Source of the DNA: JAGYLJ01 sp034661035
GTDB lineage: Bacteria > Patescibacteriota > Minisyncoccia > Phycocordibacterales > UBA12079
Reading direction: 5' to 3'
DNA length: 46,508 bases
Assembly (NCBI GenBank): GCA_034661035.1
Contig: JAYEKM010000010.1
Location: 1-46,508 of the forward strand
A program made the position numbers and the translations under genes. Below are positions 40,638 through 46,508 of the stretch, piece by piece; the first letter of the stretch is position 1; each line of letters begins with the position of its first letter. The notes below the pieces were generated by a model. It did no database searches. It saw nothing but the letters and a program-made list of their open reading frames with translations, and was not told the DNA's origin.

Positions 40638-40671
40638 ATTTATTTTTTAAGATTTTTATTTAAATTTAGGA

Positions 40672-41091
40672 TTATTTAACTTCCACACCCATACTCCTAG
40701 CTGTACCCTCAATAATTTTCATAGCAGCCTTTATGTCGTTAGCATTTAGGTCTTCCATTTTAGTTTCAGCAATTTGTTTAACTTGATCCTTAGTAATAGT
40801 TCCTGCTCTTTTTACTAAGTTTTTACCAGAACCTTTCTTCTGACCAATCGCTTTTAGAATCAAACGAGAAGCTGGGGAGGTTTTAGTTACAAAGTCGAAA
40901 CTTCTATCTTCATAAACAGAAATAACAACTGGGACGATATCCCCCATCATTTCTTTAGTTCTTTCATTAAATTGATTAACAAATTCTCCAATATTAACAC
41001 CCGCTTGTCCTAAAGCTGGACCAAGAGGAGGAGCTGCACTCGCTTTTCCACCTTGAATCTGCAATTTAATTTTCTTTGTTACTTCTTTCAT
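40672..41091 (-). CDS. rplK: 50S ribosomal protein L11 (uL11)
   Basis: 139 aa from ATG 41091. The GTPase-centre protein: KLQIQGGKASAAPPLGPALGQAGVNIGEFVNQFN and the C-terminal rRNA-binding domain (KGSGKNLVKRAGTITKDQVKQIAETK). The open frame extends to 41145, but that extension (MNFIGPYF...) is encoded by the flank and arm of the repeat at 41131 and does not resemble L11. rplA, which normally follows, is not here; some Parcubacteria are reported to lack uL1. Confidence 0.97.
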   Translation of the reverse strand: MKEVTKKIKLQIQGGKASAAPPLGPALGQAGVNIGEFVNQFNERTKEMMGDIVPVVISVYEDRSFDFVTKTSPASRLILKAIGQKKGSGKNLVKRAGTITKDQVKQIAETKMEDLNANDIKAAMKIIEGTARSMGVEVK

Positions 41092-41130
41092 ATTTTTCTT
41101 AACGAGTAAGGTGAGTTTAGAAAAATATGG

Positions 41131-41207
41131 CCCGATGAAATTCATTTTGTTTTACAAAATGAAATTTTTAATTTTTTGTTAAAAAATTAAAAAATATTTC
41201 ATTCGGG
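41131..41207. repeat. Three-way-junction repeat, copy f (upstream of rplK)
   Basis: Outer arms CCCGATGAAAT (41131-41141) and ATTTCATTCGGG (41196-41207) pair with one bulge. Inner hairpins are TTCATTTTGT/ACAAAATGAA (41141-41150, 41154-41163) and TTTTTAATTTTTT/AAAAAATTAAAAA (41165-41177, 41181-41193), both perfect with 3-nt loops. The first hairpin is nearly the same as in copy e. Confidence 0.8.
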
Positions 41208-41324
41208 TAGATTTTACCAACCCACGATTCTCAATATCTTATATTTTTAATTATTATCTTGTTTAGAAGAAAATATAATTTTCCAGAAGCCATCTAAACA
41301 TTTTTTCGTATTTTTAATTCACCA

Positions 41325-41402
41325 CCCCAGTTAAATACCATCTTTTTGAAAATAATTTTCAAAAATCTGATTTGAATTTTTACAAAATTCAATTTAACGG
41401 AG
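41325..41402. repeat. Three-way-junction repeat, copy g (nusG-rplK gap)
   Basis: Outer arms CCCCAGTTAAAT (41325-41336) and ATTTAACGGAG (41392-41402, imperfect). Inner hairpins are TTTTTGAAAA/TTTTCAAAAA (41343-41352, 41356-41365) and TTGAATTTT/AAAATTCAA (41372-41380, 41384-41392). It lies in tandem with copy f in the 347-bp gene-free gap between nusG and rplK. Confidence 0.75.
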
Positions 41403-41438
41403 TTAAGAAAAATATAGTCGCTTTCGCTCCTTATTTTT

Positions 41439-41984
41439 CTAAACCTTCTTAACTTGTAATGGATCAAGTTCAACTGGTGTCTCGCGACCGAACATGGACA
41501 CCATCACTTTAATCTTTCCTCTTTCTTCATCAACCTCACTTACTTTTCCTTCGGTATCCTTAAAAGGTCCGTCATTTACAATAATTAAATCACCTAATTG
41601 GATATCAATTGAATGTTTAGTTAGATCAGAACTCATTCTTCTTCTTAATTCTTTCATTTCTTCTTCATCTACAGGGACAGGATTAATACCAGCTCCAACG
41701 AAACCTGTTATCCGAGGTGTATTTCTAACCACATACCAAGAATCATCTGTTACTACCATGTCTACCAAAACATAACCTGGATAAATCTTTTCTTCAATTT
41801 CAACCCTCTTTCCATTCTTAATTTTAATCTTTTTTTCCATAGGAACAATCACATCAAAAATTTTGTCTTCCATCCCAAAAGAACCAATTCTTTGCTTTAA
41901 ATTTCTAACGACTGCATTTTCATACCCTACATAAGTGTGAACCGCATACCAATTTCTTTTTGCATTTTCTTCTTGTTTTGACAT
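41439..41984 (-). CDS. nusG: Transcription antitermination protein NusG
   Basis: 181 aa. NGN domain (WYAVHTYVGYENAVVRNLKQR ... VPMEKKIKIKNGKRVEIEEKIYPGYVLVDMV, VRNTPRITGFVG) and KOW domain (LIIVNDGPFKDTEGKVSEVDEERGKIKVMVSMFGRETPVEL). It links RNA polymerase to Rho or the ribosome. It is 6 nt after secE, the usual order. Confidence 0.97.
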   Translation of the reverse strand: MSKQEENAKRNWYAVHTYVGYENAVVRNLKQRIGSFGMEDKIFDVIVPMEKKIKIKNGKRVEIEEKIYPGYVLVDMVVTDDSWYVVRNTPRITGFVGAGINPVPVDEEEMKELRRRMSSDLTKHSIDIQLGDLIIVNDGPFKDTEGKVSEVDEERGKIKVMVSMFGRETPVELDPLQVKKV

Positions 41985-41990
41985 GTTTTT

Positions 41991-42176
41991 TTATTTAAAG
42001 ATAAATTTATCTAAACCTAATGAAAAAATAAAATCAAAAAATCCGAGAAAGAAAGAGGTTATCAATGAAACTATAATAACAATAACAGTGAACCAGATAG
42101 ACTGTTTTTTAGTTGGCCAAGACACGTGCTTTAGCTCTCCTCTTGTATCTTTGATGTAATTTATAAATTTTTGCAT
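41991..42176 (-). CDS. secE: Preprotein translocase subunit SecE
   Basis: 61 aa with one C-terminal membrane helix (WFTVIVIIVSLITSFFLGFFDFIF) preceded by the conserved amphipathic YIKDTRGELKHVSWPTKKQ. The classic secE-nusG neighbour pair. A promoter at 42240-42268 and a terminator-like hairpin at 42206-42229 lie before it. Confidence 0.95.
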   Translation of the reverse strand: MQKFINYIKDTRGELKHVSWPTKKQSIWFTVIVIIVSLITSFFLGFFDFIFSLGLDKFIFK

Positions 42177-42205
42177 ATCTTTATATTACCTGATTTCCTC
42201 TAATT

Positions 42206-42229
42206 AAAAAAGCCCTAATGGGCTTTTTT
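42206..42229. terminator. Terminator-like hairpin in front of secE
   Basis: AAAAAAGCCC (42206-42215) pairs with GGGCTTTTTT (42220-42229), 4-nt loop, T-runs both ways. It can end the SIMPL-gene transcript, but it also lies between the best secE promoter and the secE start, so it may attenuate secE-nusG-rplK. Confidence 0.75.
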
Positions 42230-42239
42230 GTTTGATATA

Positions 42240-42268
42240 ATACTATATCTTATATCTTGAAAAGTCAA
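42240..42268 (-). promoter_or_regulatory. Probable secE-nusG-rplK promoter
   Basis: On the minus strand TTGACT (42268-42263), 17-bp spacer, TAGTAT (42245-42240). Transcription would begin only a few nt before the hairpin at 42206-42229. Confidence 0.5.
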
Positions 42269-42368
42269 GAAAAAATTATATATTTTAACAATTTAAAATC
42301 TAAAATTTATAATCTATAATTCAAAAAATAAAAAATGAATTTTATCTGAGTTTTATTTTATTTTTTGG

Positions 42369-43202
42369 TTATTTTATTTCGTAGGTAAGATAAACTTTTA
42401 TATTAATCTCATTTTCTCCAACAGGAATTTCTACACTATTACCTTCAGAATCTCCTCCTAGACCATAGACAGCTTTTTCAGCGTACATAGGGACAGGATA
42501 ATTACTTCCTTCGTTAGAAGAGTAAGAAGTCATTCTTACTAAACTAACCCCTAAATCTTTAGCTAGAGCTTTAGCTTTTTCCTTAGCCTCTGTAATAGCC
42601 ATTTCTCGAGCTTCTCTTCTTAATTCATCTTCGTCATCAATTTCAAAATTAAGTCCACTTAGGTTAGAAACCTCAACTGAGCCTAGACCTGACAAAACTT
42701 CTCCAGCCTTATCAATATCATCTAGACGTACTGAAATATTCTGACTAACCTCATAACCAATTAACTTTCTTTCCCTATCAGGTGTCGGACAATTATAGCC
42801 ATAACAAGCGATTTCTTTTGATATCCACTCATATTGAGGATAAATATTGTAACCAGAAGTCTTTATATTTTTTTCCTCTACTTCAGATTCTTTCAAGAAA
42901 GTTAGTGCCTCACTCATAATTTTACCAGCCGCAACCTGAGCATCTTCTACTGTCTTAGCTTCTTTTGTAACGGAAAAACTAAAAGTCGCAATATCAGGCA
43001 CTGCTGATACCTCACCGTCCCCTATTACACTAATGGTAGTTTGAGGATAAATATCCTGACCAATAAAACTATTCTCTTTTAAAGAACCGTAAGTTTTTAC
43101 CAAAAAGAAAAGACATAAAATCCCTAGAAAAATTACTAACAACTTTGAAACTGATCTTTGTTGACACAAACCACAAACATTTGTCATATTTTCTTGTTCC
43201 AT
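42369..43202 (-). CDS. SIMPL-domain (DUF541) membrane-anchored protein
   Basis: 277 aa. The N-terminal cytoplasmic CGLCQQRS is followed by a membrane helix (LLVIFLGILCLFFLVKTY). The SIMPL domain follows (ISVIGDGEVSAVPDIATFSFSV ... GKIMSEALTFLKESEVEEKNIKTSGYNIYPQYEW ... YEVSQNISVRLDDIDKAGEVLSGLGSV ... REMAITEAKEKAKALAKDLGV). Relatives are periplasmic proteins of uncertain, oxidative-stress-linked role. An insert with paired cysteines (ACYGYNCPTPDRE) could form a disulfide. A repeat element lies immediately upstream. Confidence 0.88.
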   Translation of the reverse strand: MEQENMTNVCGLCQQRSVSKLLVIFLGILCLFFLVKTYGSLKENSFIGQDIYPQTTISVIGDGEVSAVPDIATFSFSVTKEAKTVEDAQVAAGKIMSEALTFLKESEVEEKNIKTSGYNIYPQYEWISKEIACYGYNCPTPDRERKLIGYEVSQNISVRLDDIDKAGEVLSGLGSVEVSNLSGLNFEIDDEDELRREAREMAITEAKEKAKALAKDLGVSLVRMTSYSSNEGSNYPVPMYAEKAVYGLGGDSEGNSVEIPVGENEINIKVYLTYEIK

Positions 43203-43212
43203 ATTTTTATTT

Positions 43213-43354
43213 ACCCCGTTAAATAAGATTTGACATTATATTTAGCAAGGATTTGTTAATTTTTAATATTAATTTTTAAAATATCTAATTTATACCCGTT
43301 TACTTAAGTCAAATCTTAATTTTATTTTGAAAAAATAAAACTATTTAACAGGGT
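43213..43354. repeat. Three-way-junction repeat, copy h (upstream of the SIMPL gene)
   Basis: Outer arms ACCCCGTTAAATA (43213-43225) and TATTTAACAGGGT (43342-43354) pair over 13 positions with one mismatch. Inner structures are TAAGATTTGAC/GTCAAATCTTA (43224-43234, 43308-43318, long loop) and TTTTATTTT/AAAATAAAA (43320-43328, 43332-43340). The arm ends 11 nt from the SIMPL ATG. Largest copy. Confidence 0.8.
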
Positions 43355-43436
43355 TAATTTAAGCTTAACCTAATACGATAGGAATACTTGTGGCTATATT
43401 ATACACGCCACTAAATATATTTCCACGAGTTGTTAA

Positions 43437-43994
43437 TTAACCAATGATAGCTTTAGCCAACCAACAGACAATAAAAATACCCACACTGTTAAGGATAAAA
43501 GATAGGGCTAAGAAGCGTTTTTTGCTCATTTTTGATATCCCAAGCATAGAAACACCTATTTCATCAGGAAGAGGTGAAGCTATAATAATGGCTCCAAACA
43601 AAGGTAAGAAAAACTTAAATATCTCGTTTTTAACGATAACAGAAAATCTACGCCCTTGCGGAGAAACCAGTAAGTGATCAAAACTTTTAGATACTTTTCC
43701 TCTAATAAAAGTAAAAATAATCAGATCTCCTAGTACTGCGCCTAAACCACCTAAAATTGCTATGACCAAAAGTGGAGTAGTTTGTGCAAAACTACCAAGC
43801 AAAGCGATAGCAGGAGCTGTCGTAAAGATAGAAGTAAAAAATAGACCAGCAAAAACTATCCCTAGCCACAACAGGCCATTTAAAGAAAAAATAAATTCAT
43901 GAATAAGACCCGACTTAAGTAGAAAAGTGGCCAAGCTAATACTTAAAACTGTAAATAAAAAATCTCTAAAAAATTTCCTTTTGCGCTTTTTCAT
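43437..43994 (-). CDS. Multi-pass membrane protein, VTT/DedA-like
   Basis: 185 aa with about five hydrophobic segments. GLFFTSIFTTAPAIALLGSFAQ, GLGAVLGDLIIFTFIRGKVSKSFDHLL and FGAIIIASPLPDEIGVSMLGISKMSKKRFLALSFI resemble the re-entrant loops and helix ends of VTT (SNARE-associated/DedA) proteins, which move or scramble lipids in characterised cases. The match is by pattern only. It is 3 nt upstream of the adenosyltransferase-like gene, so possibly an operon. Confidence 0.6.
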   Translation of the reverse strand: MKKRKRKFFRDFLFTVLSISLATFLLKSGLIHEFIFSLNGLLWLGIVFAGLFFTSIFTTAPAIALLGSFAQTTPLLVIAILGGLGAVLGDLIIFTFIRGKVSKSFDHLLVSPQGRRFSVIVKNEIFKFFLPLFGAIIIASPLPDEIGVSMLGISKMSKKRFLALSFILNSVGIFIVCWLAKAIIG

Positions 43995-43997
43995 AAA

Positions 43998-44543
43998 TTA
44001 TTTATTAAAAAATTTTTCTTCATAATCAGAATTACTATTTACAAAACGGAATAACATAAAGAATAAATCCGATAATCTATTTAGATAAGTAAAAATTTCT
44101 TTCTTGTTAACCAAAGTTTCTTTTTTAGTTAAAGCAACAACCTTCCTCTCTAATTTACGAACCAGAGTCCGAGCGTAATTTAAAGACAAAGACAACTCAT
44201 TACCGTCTGCTTTTAAAAATTGATTAATTGGTTTCAATTCTTTCTCTAACAAATCAATAATAAGTTCAATTTCTTTTGTATTTAGTTTCAAATCTTGAAT
44301 CTCTTTCCCAGTAATATTTGATTGAATCTTAAAAAGATTATTTTGAATATTGTCTAAAATATCTATTAAAGATAAACCTAAAATTTTTTCATTAAAACTA
44401 CTAGCTTTATTTTTACAAATACCTAAAAAGGAGCCCACTTCATCCAACGACCCTAAAACCTCTATCAACAAACTATCTTTATCAACAGAAGTATTGTCAA
44501 ACTTAGAGGTCTGCCCTCCATCTCCTTTTTTTGTATAAATCAT
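43998..44543 (-). CDS. PduO-type cob(I)alamin adenosyltransferase-like protein
   Basis: 181 aa from ATG 44543 (MIYTKKGDGGQTSKFDN). The ATP-binding YTKKGDGGQTS and EVLGSLDEVGSFLGICKN at the start, ARTLVRKLERKVV (Arg/Glu of the active site) and YLNRLSDLFFMLFRFVN at the end, and a helical bundle between them are the PduO family signature. The family adenosylates cobalamin; no cobalamin-dependent enzyme is in the window, so the use is uncertain. The open frame reaches 44570 but would overlap the neighbouring gene. Confidence 0.85.
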   Translation of the reverse strand: MIYTKKGDGGQTSKFDNTSVDKDSLLIEVLGSLDEVGSFLGICKNKASSFNEKILGLSLIDILDNIQNNLFKIQSNITGKEIQDLKLNTKEIELIIDLLEKELKPINQFLKADGNELSLSLNYARTLVRKLERKVVALTKKETLVNKKEIFTYLNRLSDLFFMLFRFVNSNSDYEEKFFNK

Positions 44544-44548
44544 AAAGA

Positions 44549-45523
44549 CTAGAAAATATTTTTTATCCAATTTAATACTTTTTGTATAAAACTAATCTTT
44601 TGTTCAGTTTGTATATTTTTAATATTAGTATTTACCCCATCTATAATACTAAAATAGTCATTACTTTCATCAATAACCCGTTGGAAACCTGCCGGCATTC
44701 TTAATTGAATCTTGAAAGAATTTTCTCCCGGTAATATATTTTCTATTTTCCAAATATATTTTTGTAGAGAACATTCAACTAAATTACCTATTAATTCAAC
44801 ATCTCCCTCTTTATTCTTAATAAAAATATCAATTACATCCGCCTCGCTTTTACTTTCATCAGGACAATCCCATTTAATTTCATATGATTGACCAATTTCC
44901 CATTCTTCACCTCCATCAGGCAAAATAATCGTGGTTGGAGAAAGAGAAGAAAGAATATAAAGTGACAAGTCAGCCACATTATTATTTTCATTAGATTCCA
45001 CAACTTTGCTATTATAATCAATCGTCACTTCAAGGTCTTTATCACCAGAGGTTGGAAATTTAATTTTCCGAACAGATTTACAACTCTCACCTGGCCAAAG
45101 AGAACTCTCACAAGTATTATCAGAATGTAGAATGAAAAAACCGTCAGCTGTTTTGGTATAAGAATACTCAAGAGGATAAGCCACTGTGTCTCCTCTATTT
45201 GTAATAGTAAAAGCTATTGTAATATATTGATCGGGCACTGGTCCATACCCGCTATACGGCCCCTCTTCAAAATTAATCATTTTTAAATCAGTAATGACTA
45301 AGTCGGGAAATAATGTAGGGATACCTCCTTCCTGTTGAGTCACCTGTTCCCGTAAACCTTCCACCTGTGTCTCCATATTATGCAACTGAGATTCCAACAA
45401 AGCCCGTCTGAATTCTTCAAATCCATCATCAGAAACACCAAAAACAAAAGATGTATTAGGAGCAATCAACATTCCCAAAAATAGAATTGATACTATTATC
45501 CCTTTTGTTTTTTTATTTTTCAT
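44549..45523 (-). CDS. Secreted CARDB / Ser-Thr-rich beta-sandwich protein
   Basis: 324 aa. Signal peptide (GIIVSILFLGMLIAPNTSFVFG), short coiled-coil segment (QLHNMETQVEGLREQVTQQE), then a CARDB-like domain (FPDLVITDLKMINFEEG ... ITIAFTITNRGDTVAYPL ... VTIDYNSKVVESNENNNVADLSL) with a CESSLWPGESC pair. A Kre9/KNH-like sandwich follows (ILPDGGEEWEIGQSYEIKWDC ... YIWKIENILPGENSFKIQL), ending near a hydrophobic LNWIKNIF tail. Likely exported, perhaps surface retained. No enzymatic motif. Confidence 0.72.
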   Translation of the reverse strand: MKNKKTKGIIVSILFLGMLIAPNTSFVFGVSDDGFEEFRRALLESQLHNMETQVEGLREQVTQQEGGIPTLFPDLVITDLKMINFEEGPYSGYGPVPDQYITIAFTITNRGDTVAYPLEYSYTKTADGFFILHSDNTCESSLWPGESCKSVRKIKFPTSGDKDLEVTIDYNSKVVESNENNNVADLSLYILSSLSPTTIILPDGGEEWEIGQSYEIKWDCPDESKSEADVIDIFIKNKEGDVELIGNLVECSLQKYIWKIENILPGENSFKIQLRMPAGFQRVIDESNDYFSIIDGVNTNIKNIQTEQKISFIQKVLNWIKNIF

Positions 45524-45869
45524 CTTATTGTTTTTAATGGTTAATAATTTGATAAAATTAAACTTATAATTACTAAAACAATAACATCTATTGTTAGAGA
45601 TAGATAGTGGTTATACCCATTGTAAATGGAGTTTTTTATTTTGGGTGCCTAAAGAGAATTGGGGTCAAGTTTCTAAATATTTTATTCGTGCCTGCCTGCC
45701 GGCAAGGCAGGCTTTGCACTCTAAAATATTAAGAACTCTCTCCCCGGACTCGGCTTACAACTTCTCCGCTACGCTACGAAGTTGACTTCGTGGCCTCCGT
45801 CTTTCAATTCTCTCTAATCACTCCAAAAATACAGTCACCAAATGCTCCGCATTTGTTTCCTTATTTTTG
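45524..45869. other. 346-bp gene-free stretch with tRNA fragments and palindromes
   Basis: No supported gene. It holds a copy of the tRNA-His 3' end (45643-45660), the LPAGRQA-type palindrome with one extra base (45690-45712), a palindrome ACGAAG-TTGA-CTTCGT (about 45775-45790), and a 14-nt inverted piece of the tRNA-His T-arm (45803-45816). A CAAATGC-TCC-GCATTTG hairpin lies next to the tRNA-His end (about 45840-45856). Confidence 0.6.
45643..45660 (-). repeat. tRNA-His 3'-end fragment
   Basis: GGGTGCCTAAAGAGAATT matches GGGTGCCTAGAGAGAATT at 45869-45886 with one change, in the same orientation, about 226 bp away. No complete tRNA can be folded here. Confidence 0.6.
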
Positions 45870-45941
45870 GGTGCCTAGAGAGAATTGAACTCTCGTCGCT
45901 GCCTCCACAGGGCAGAGCTTTACCACTAAGCTATAGGCACC
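45870..45941 (-). tRNA. tRNA-His (GTG)
   Basis: On the minus strand the acceptor GTGCCTA/TAGGCAC carries an extra 5' G paired with C73 as required in tRNA-His. D arm AGCTTAGTGGTAAAGCT, anticodon stem CTGCC/GGCAG with loop CTGTGGA giving anticodon GTG, and T arm GAGAGTTCAATTCTCTC. CCA is not encoded. Confidence 0.93.
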
Positions 45942-45993
45942 ATATTCTTCTACACATTTATACTCTATTATCCTTTATTATTCAATAAAATAG

Positions 45994-46077
45994 TGCGTGA
46001 GAGAGGATTTGAACCTCCAAGGGATTGCTCCCACTAGCCCCTCAAGCCAGCACGTTTACCAGTTTCGTCACTCACGC
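45994..46077 (-). tRNA. tRNA-Leu (GAG)
   Basis: On the minus strand the acceptor is GCGTGAG/CTCACGC with discriminator A. Anticodon stem CTGGC/GCTAG and loop TTGAGGG give anticodon GAG. The long variable arm GGGA-GCAA-TCCC is typical of class II leucine tRNA. T arm GAGGTTCAAATCCTC. CCA is not encoded. The 5' part overlaps the open frame of the endonuclease remnant by 44 nt. Confidence 0.93.
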
Positions 46078-46508
46078 TTTTATTTTGTTTATCTGTACGA
46101 AATATCGTTTTAGCTTTAATAAATTTTCTATCTAAAAATGATATGCTTTTATGATAAAACATTTTATCAAAAAGTAAATAAGATTCTTTTTTGGCAAATC
46201 TTAATTGCCAAGTTCCCCTTCCTCCTTTGCTTATATAACCTTCAAAATGTAATAACCTTTTTGTTGTATCTTGTAACCAAACTAAAAAATCTTTACTGGC
46301 AGAGGCAAACGAGATATAAAACATAAAACTGCTCTTCCAACGTTTATCCCAAAATGAGTAAATTGTTCCATCTCCATCAAAACAACCTCTTAAAAAATCA
46401 AAACTTATCTATTATCTTTAAATTTTTTATGTTTTTTGACTTATTGGGCATTAACCCTATACTCAAACACCATTCATAAAAATTAACATCACTAAACTGG
46501 ACTCTAAA
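46034..46508 (-). pseudogene. LAGLIDADG homing endonuclease, frameshifted and partial
   Basis: Coming in from the right edge, one frame reads VQFSDVNFYEWCLSIGLMPN and KSKNIKNLKIIDKF, then TGA (46398-46400). The neighbouring frame continues FDFLRGCFDGDGTIYSFW, where FLRGxFDGDG is a LAGLIDADG motif, then ISFASASKDFLVWLQDTTKRLL, SKGGRGTWQLRFAKKESYLL and FLDRKFIKAKTIF. The break is at the run AAGTTTTGATTTTTT, where loss of two Ts or gain of one would explain it. The 3' end runs into tRNA-Leu. The N-terminal part is outside the window. It could also be a sequencing error in a T-run. Confidence 0.75.

Noticed and set aside
45591..45785. Plus-strand open frame near tRNA-His
   Set aside because: It is composed of a tRNA fragment and the LPAGRQA-type palindrome; no ribosome-binding site and no protein-like pattern.

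Overview
The window looks like chromosomal DNA of an AT-rich, small-genome bacterium of the Patescibacteria/CPR type, most likely Parcubacteria. This is inferred from several things together: short compact housekeeping proteins, leaders mostly without a Shine-Dalgarno, large Thr-rich surface proteins, a peptidoglycan-binding S-layer-like protein, an oversized isoleucyl-tRNA synthetase, and in-frame low-complexity peptides (SSAKATED, LPAGRQA) that I recall from such genomes. TGA is used as a stop, for example in ileS and rpsQ, so the code is the standard bacterial one, not the TGA=Gly code of Gracilibacteria.

Layout. 0-3 kb: ribosomal genes rpsS-rplV-rpsC-rplP-rpmC-rpsQ-rplN (minus), starting at rpsS with its own promoter; the usual upstream rpsJ-rplC-rplD-rplW-rplB are not here. 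3-5 kb: a small MscS-like membrane protein and an HTH/nucleotidyltransferase-like protein. 5-6.3 kb: rplJ-rplL behind an L10-type leader with an attenuator. 6.4-18 kb: an accessory envelope region with secreted or membrane-anchored proteins (a zinc phospholipase C-like/LTD/beta-helix giant, a TPR protein, an S-layer-like protein), a REP-associated tyrosine transposase with its palindromes, and a DNA-binding regulator. 18-36 kb: ftsK, recA, rpsF-ssb-rpsR, tatD-metG, perM-like, an M16 peptidase, glyS, recO, a DnaQ-like exonuclease and ileS. 37-40.5 kb: a compact nucleotide module (thyA, folA, HIT, dCMP deaminase-like, cytidylyltransferase-like), whose genes all have strong Shine-Dalgarno sites. 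40.6-45.5 kb: secE-nusG-rplK, SIMPL, a VTT-like membrane protein, a PduO-type adenosyltransferase and a CARDB-type secreted protein. 45.8-46.5 kb: tRNA-His, tRNA-Leu and a frameshifted LAGLIDADG endonuclease running off the edge.

The most unusual content is repeated DNA. (1) At least eight intergenic elements have 10-15 bp outer arms of the type CCCnGTTAAAT/ATTTAACnGGG, most enclosing two inner hairpins, so they can fold as three-way junctions. Each lies just upstream of a gene. Their arm sequences change in a compensated way, which suggests that structure is conserved. I do not recognise this family. (2) A REP/RAYT system has 21-bp CTTGGAGGT palindromes, including a nearly identical two-palindrome unit of about 105 bp both next to the transposase and between rplJ and rplL. 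(3) Other palindromes are tolerated inside genes as in-frame peptides. A histidine-phosphatase domain inserted inside ileS is a further notable feature.
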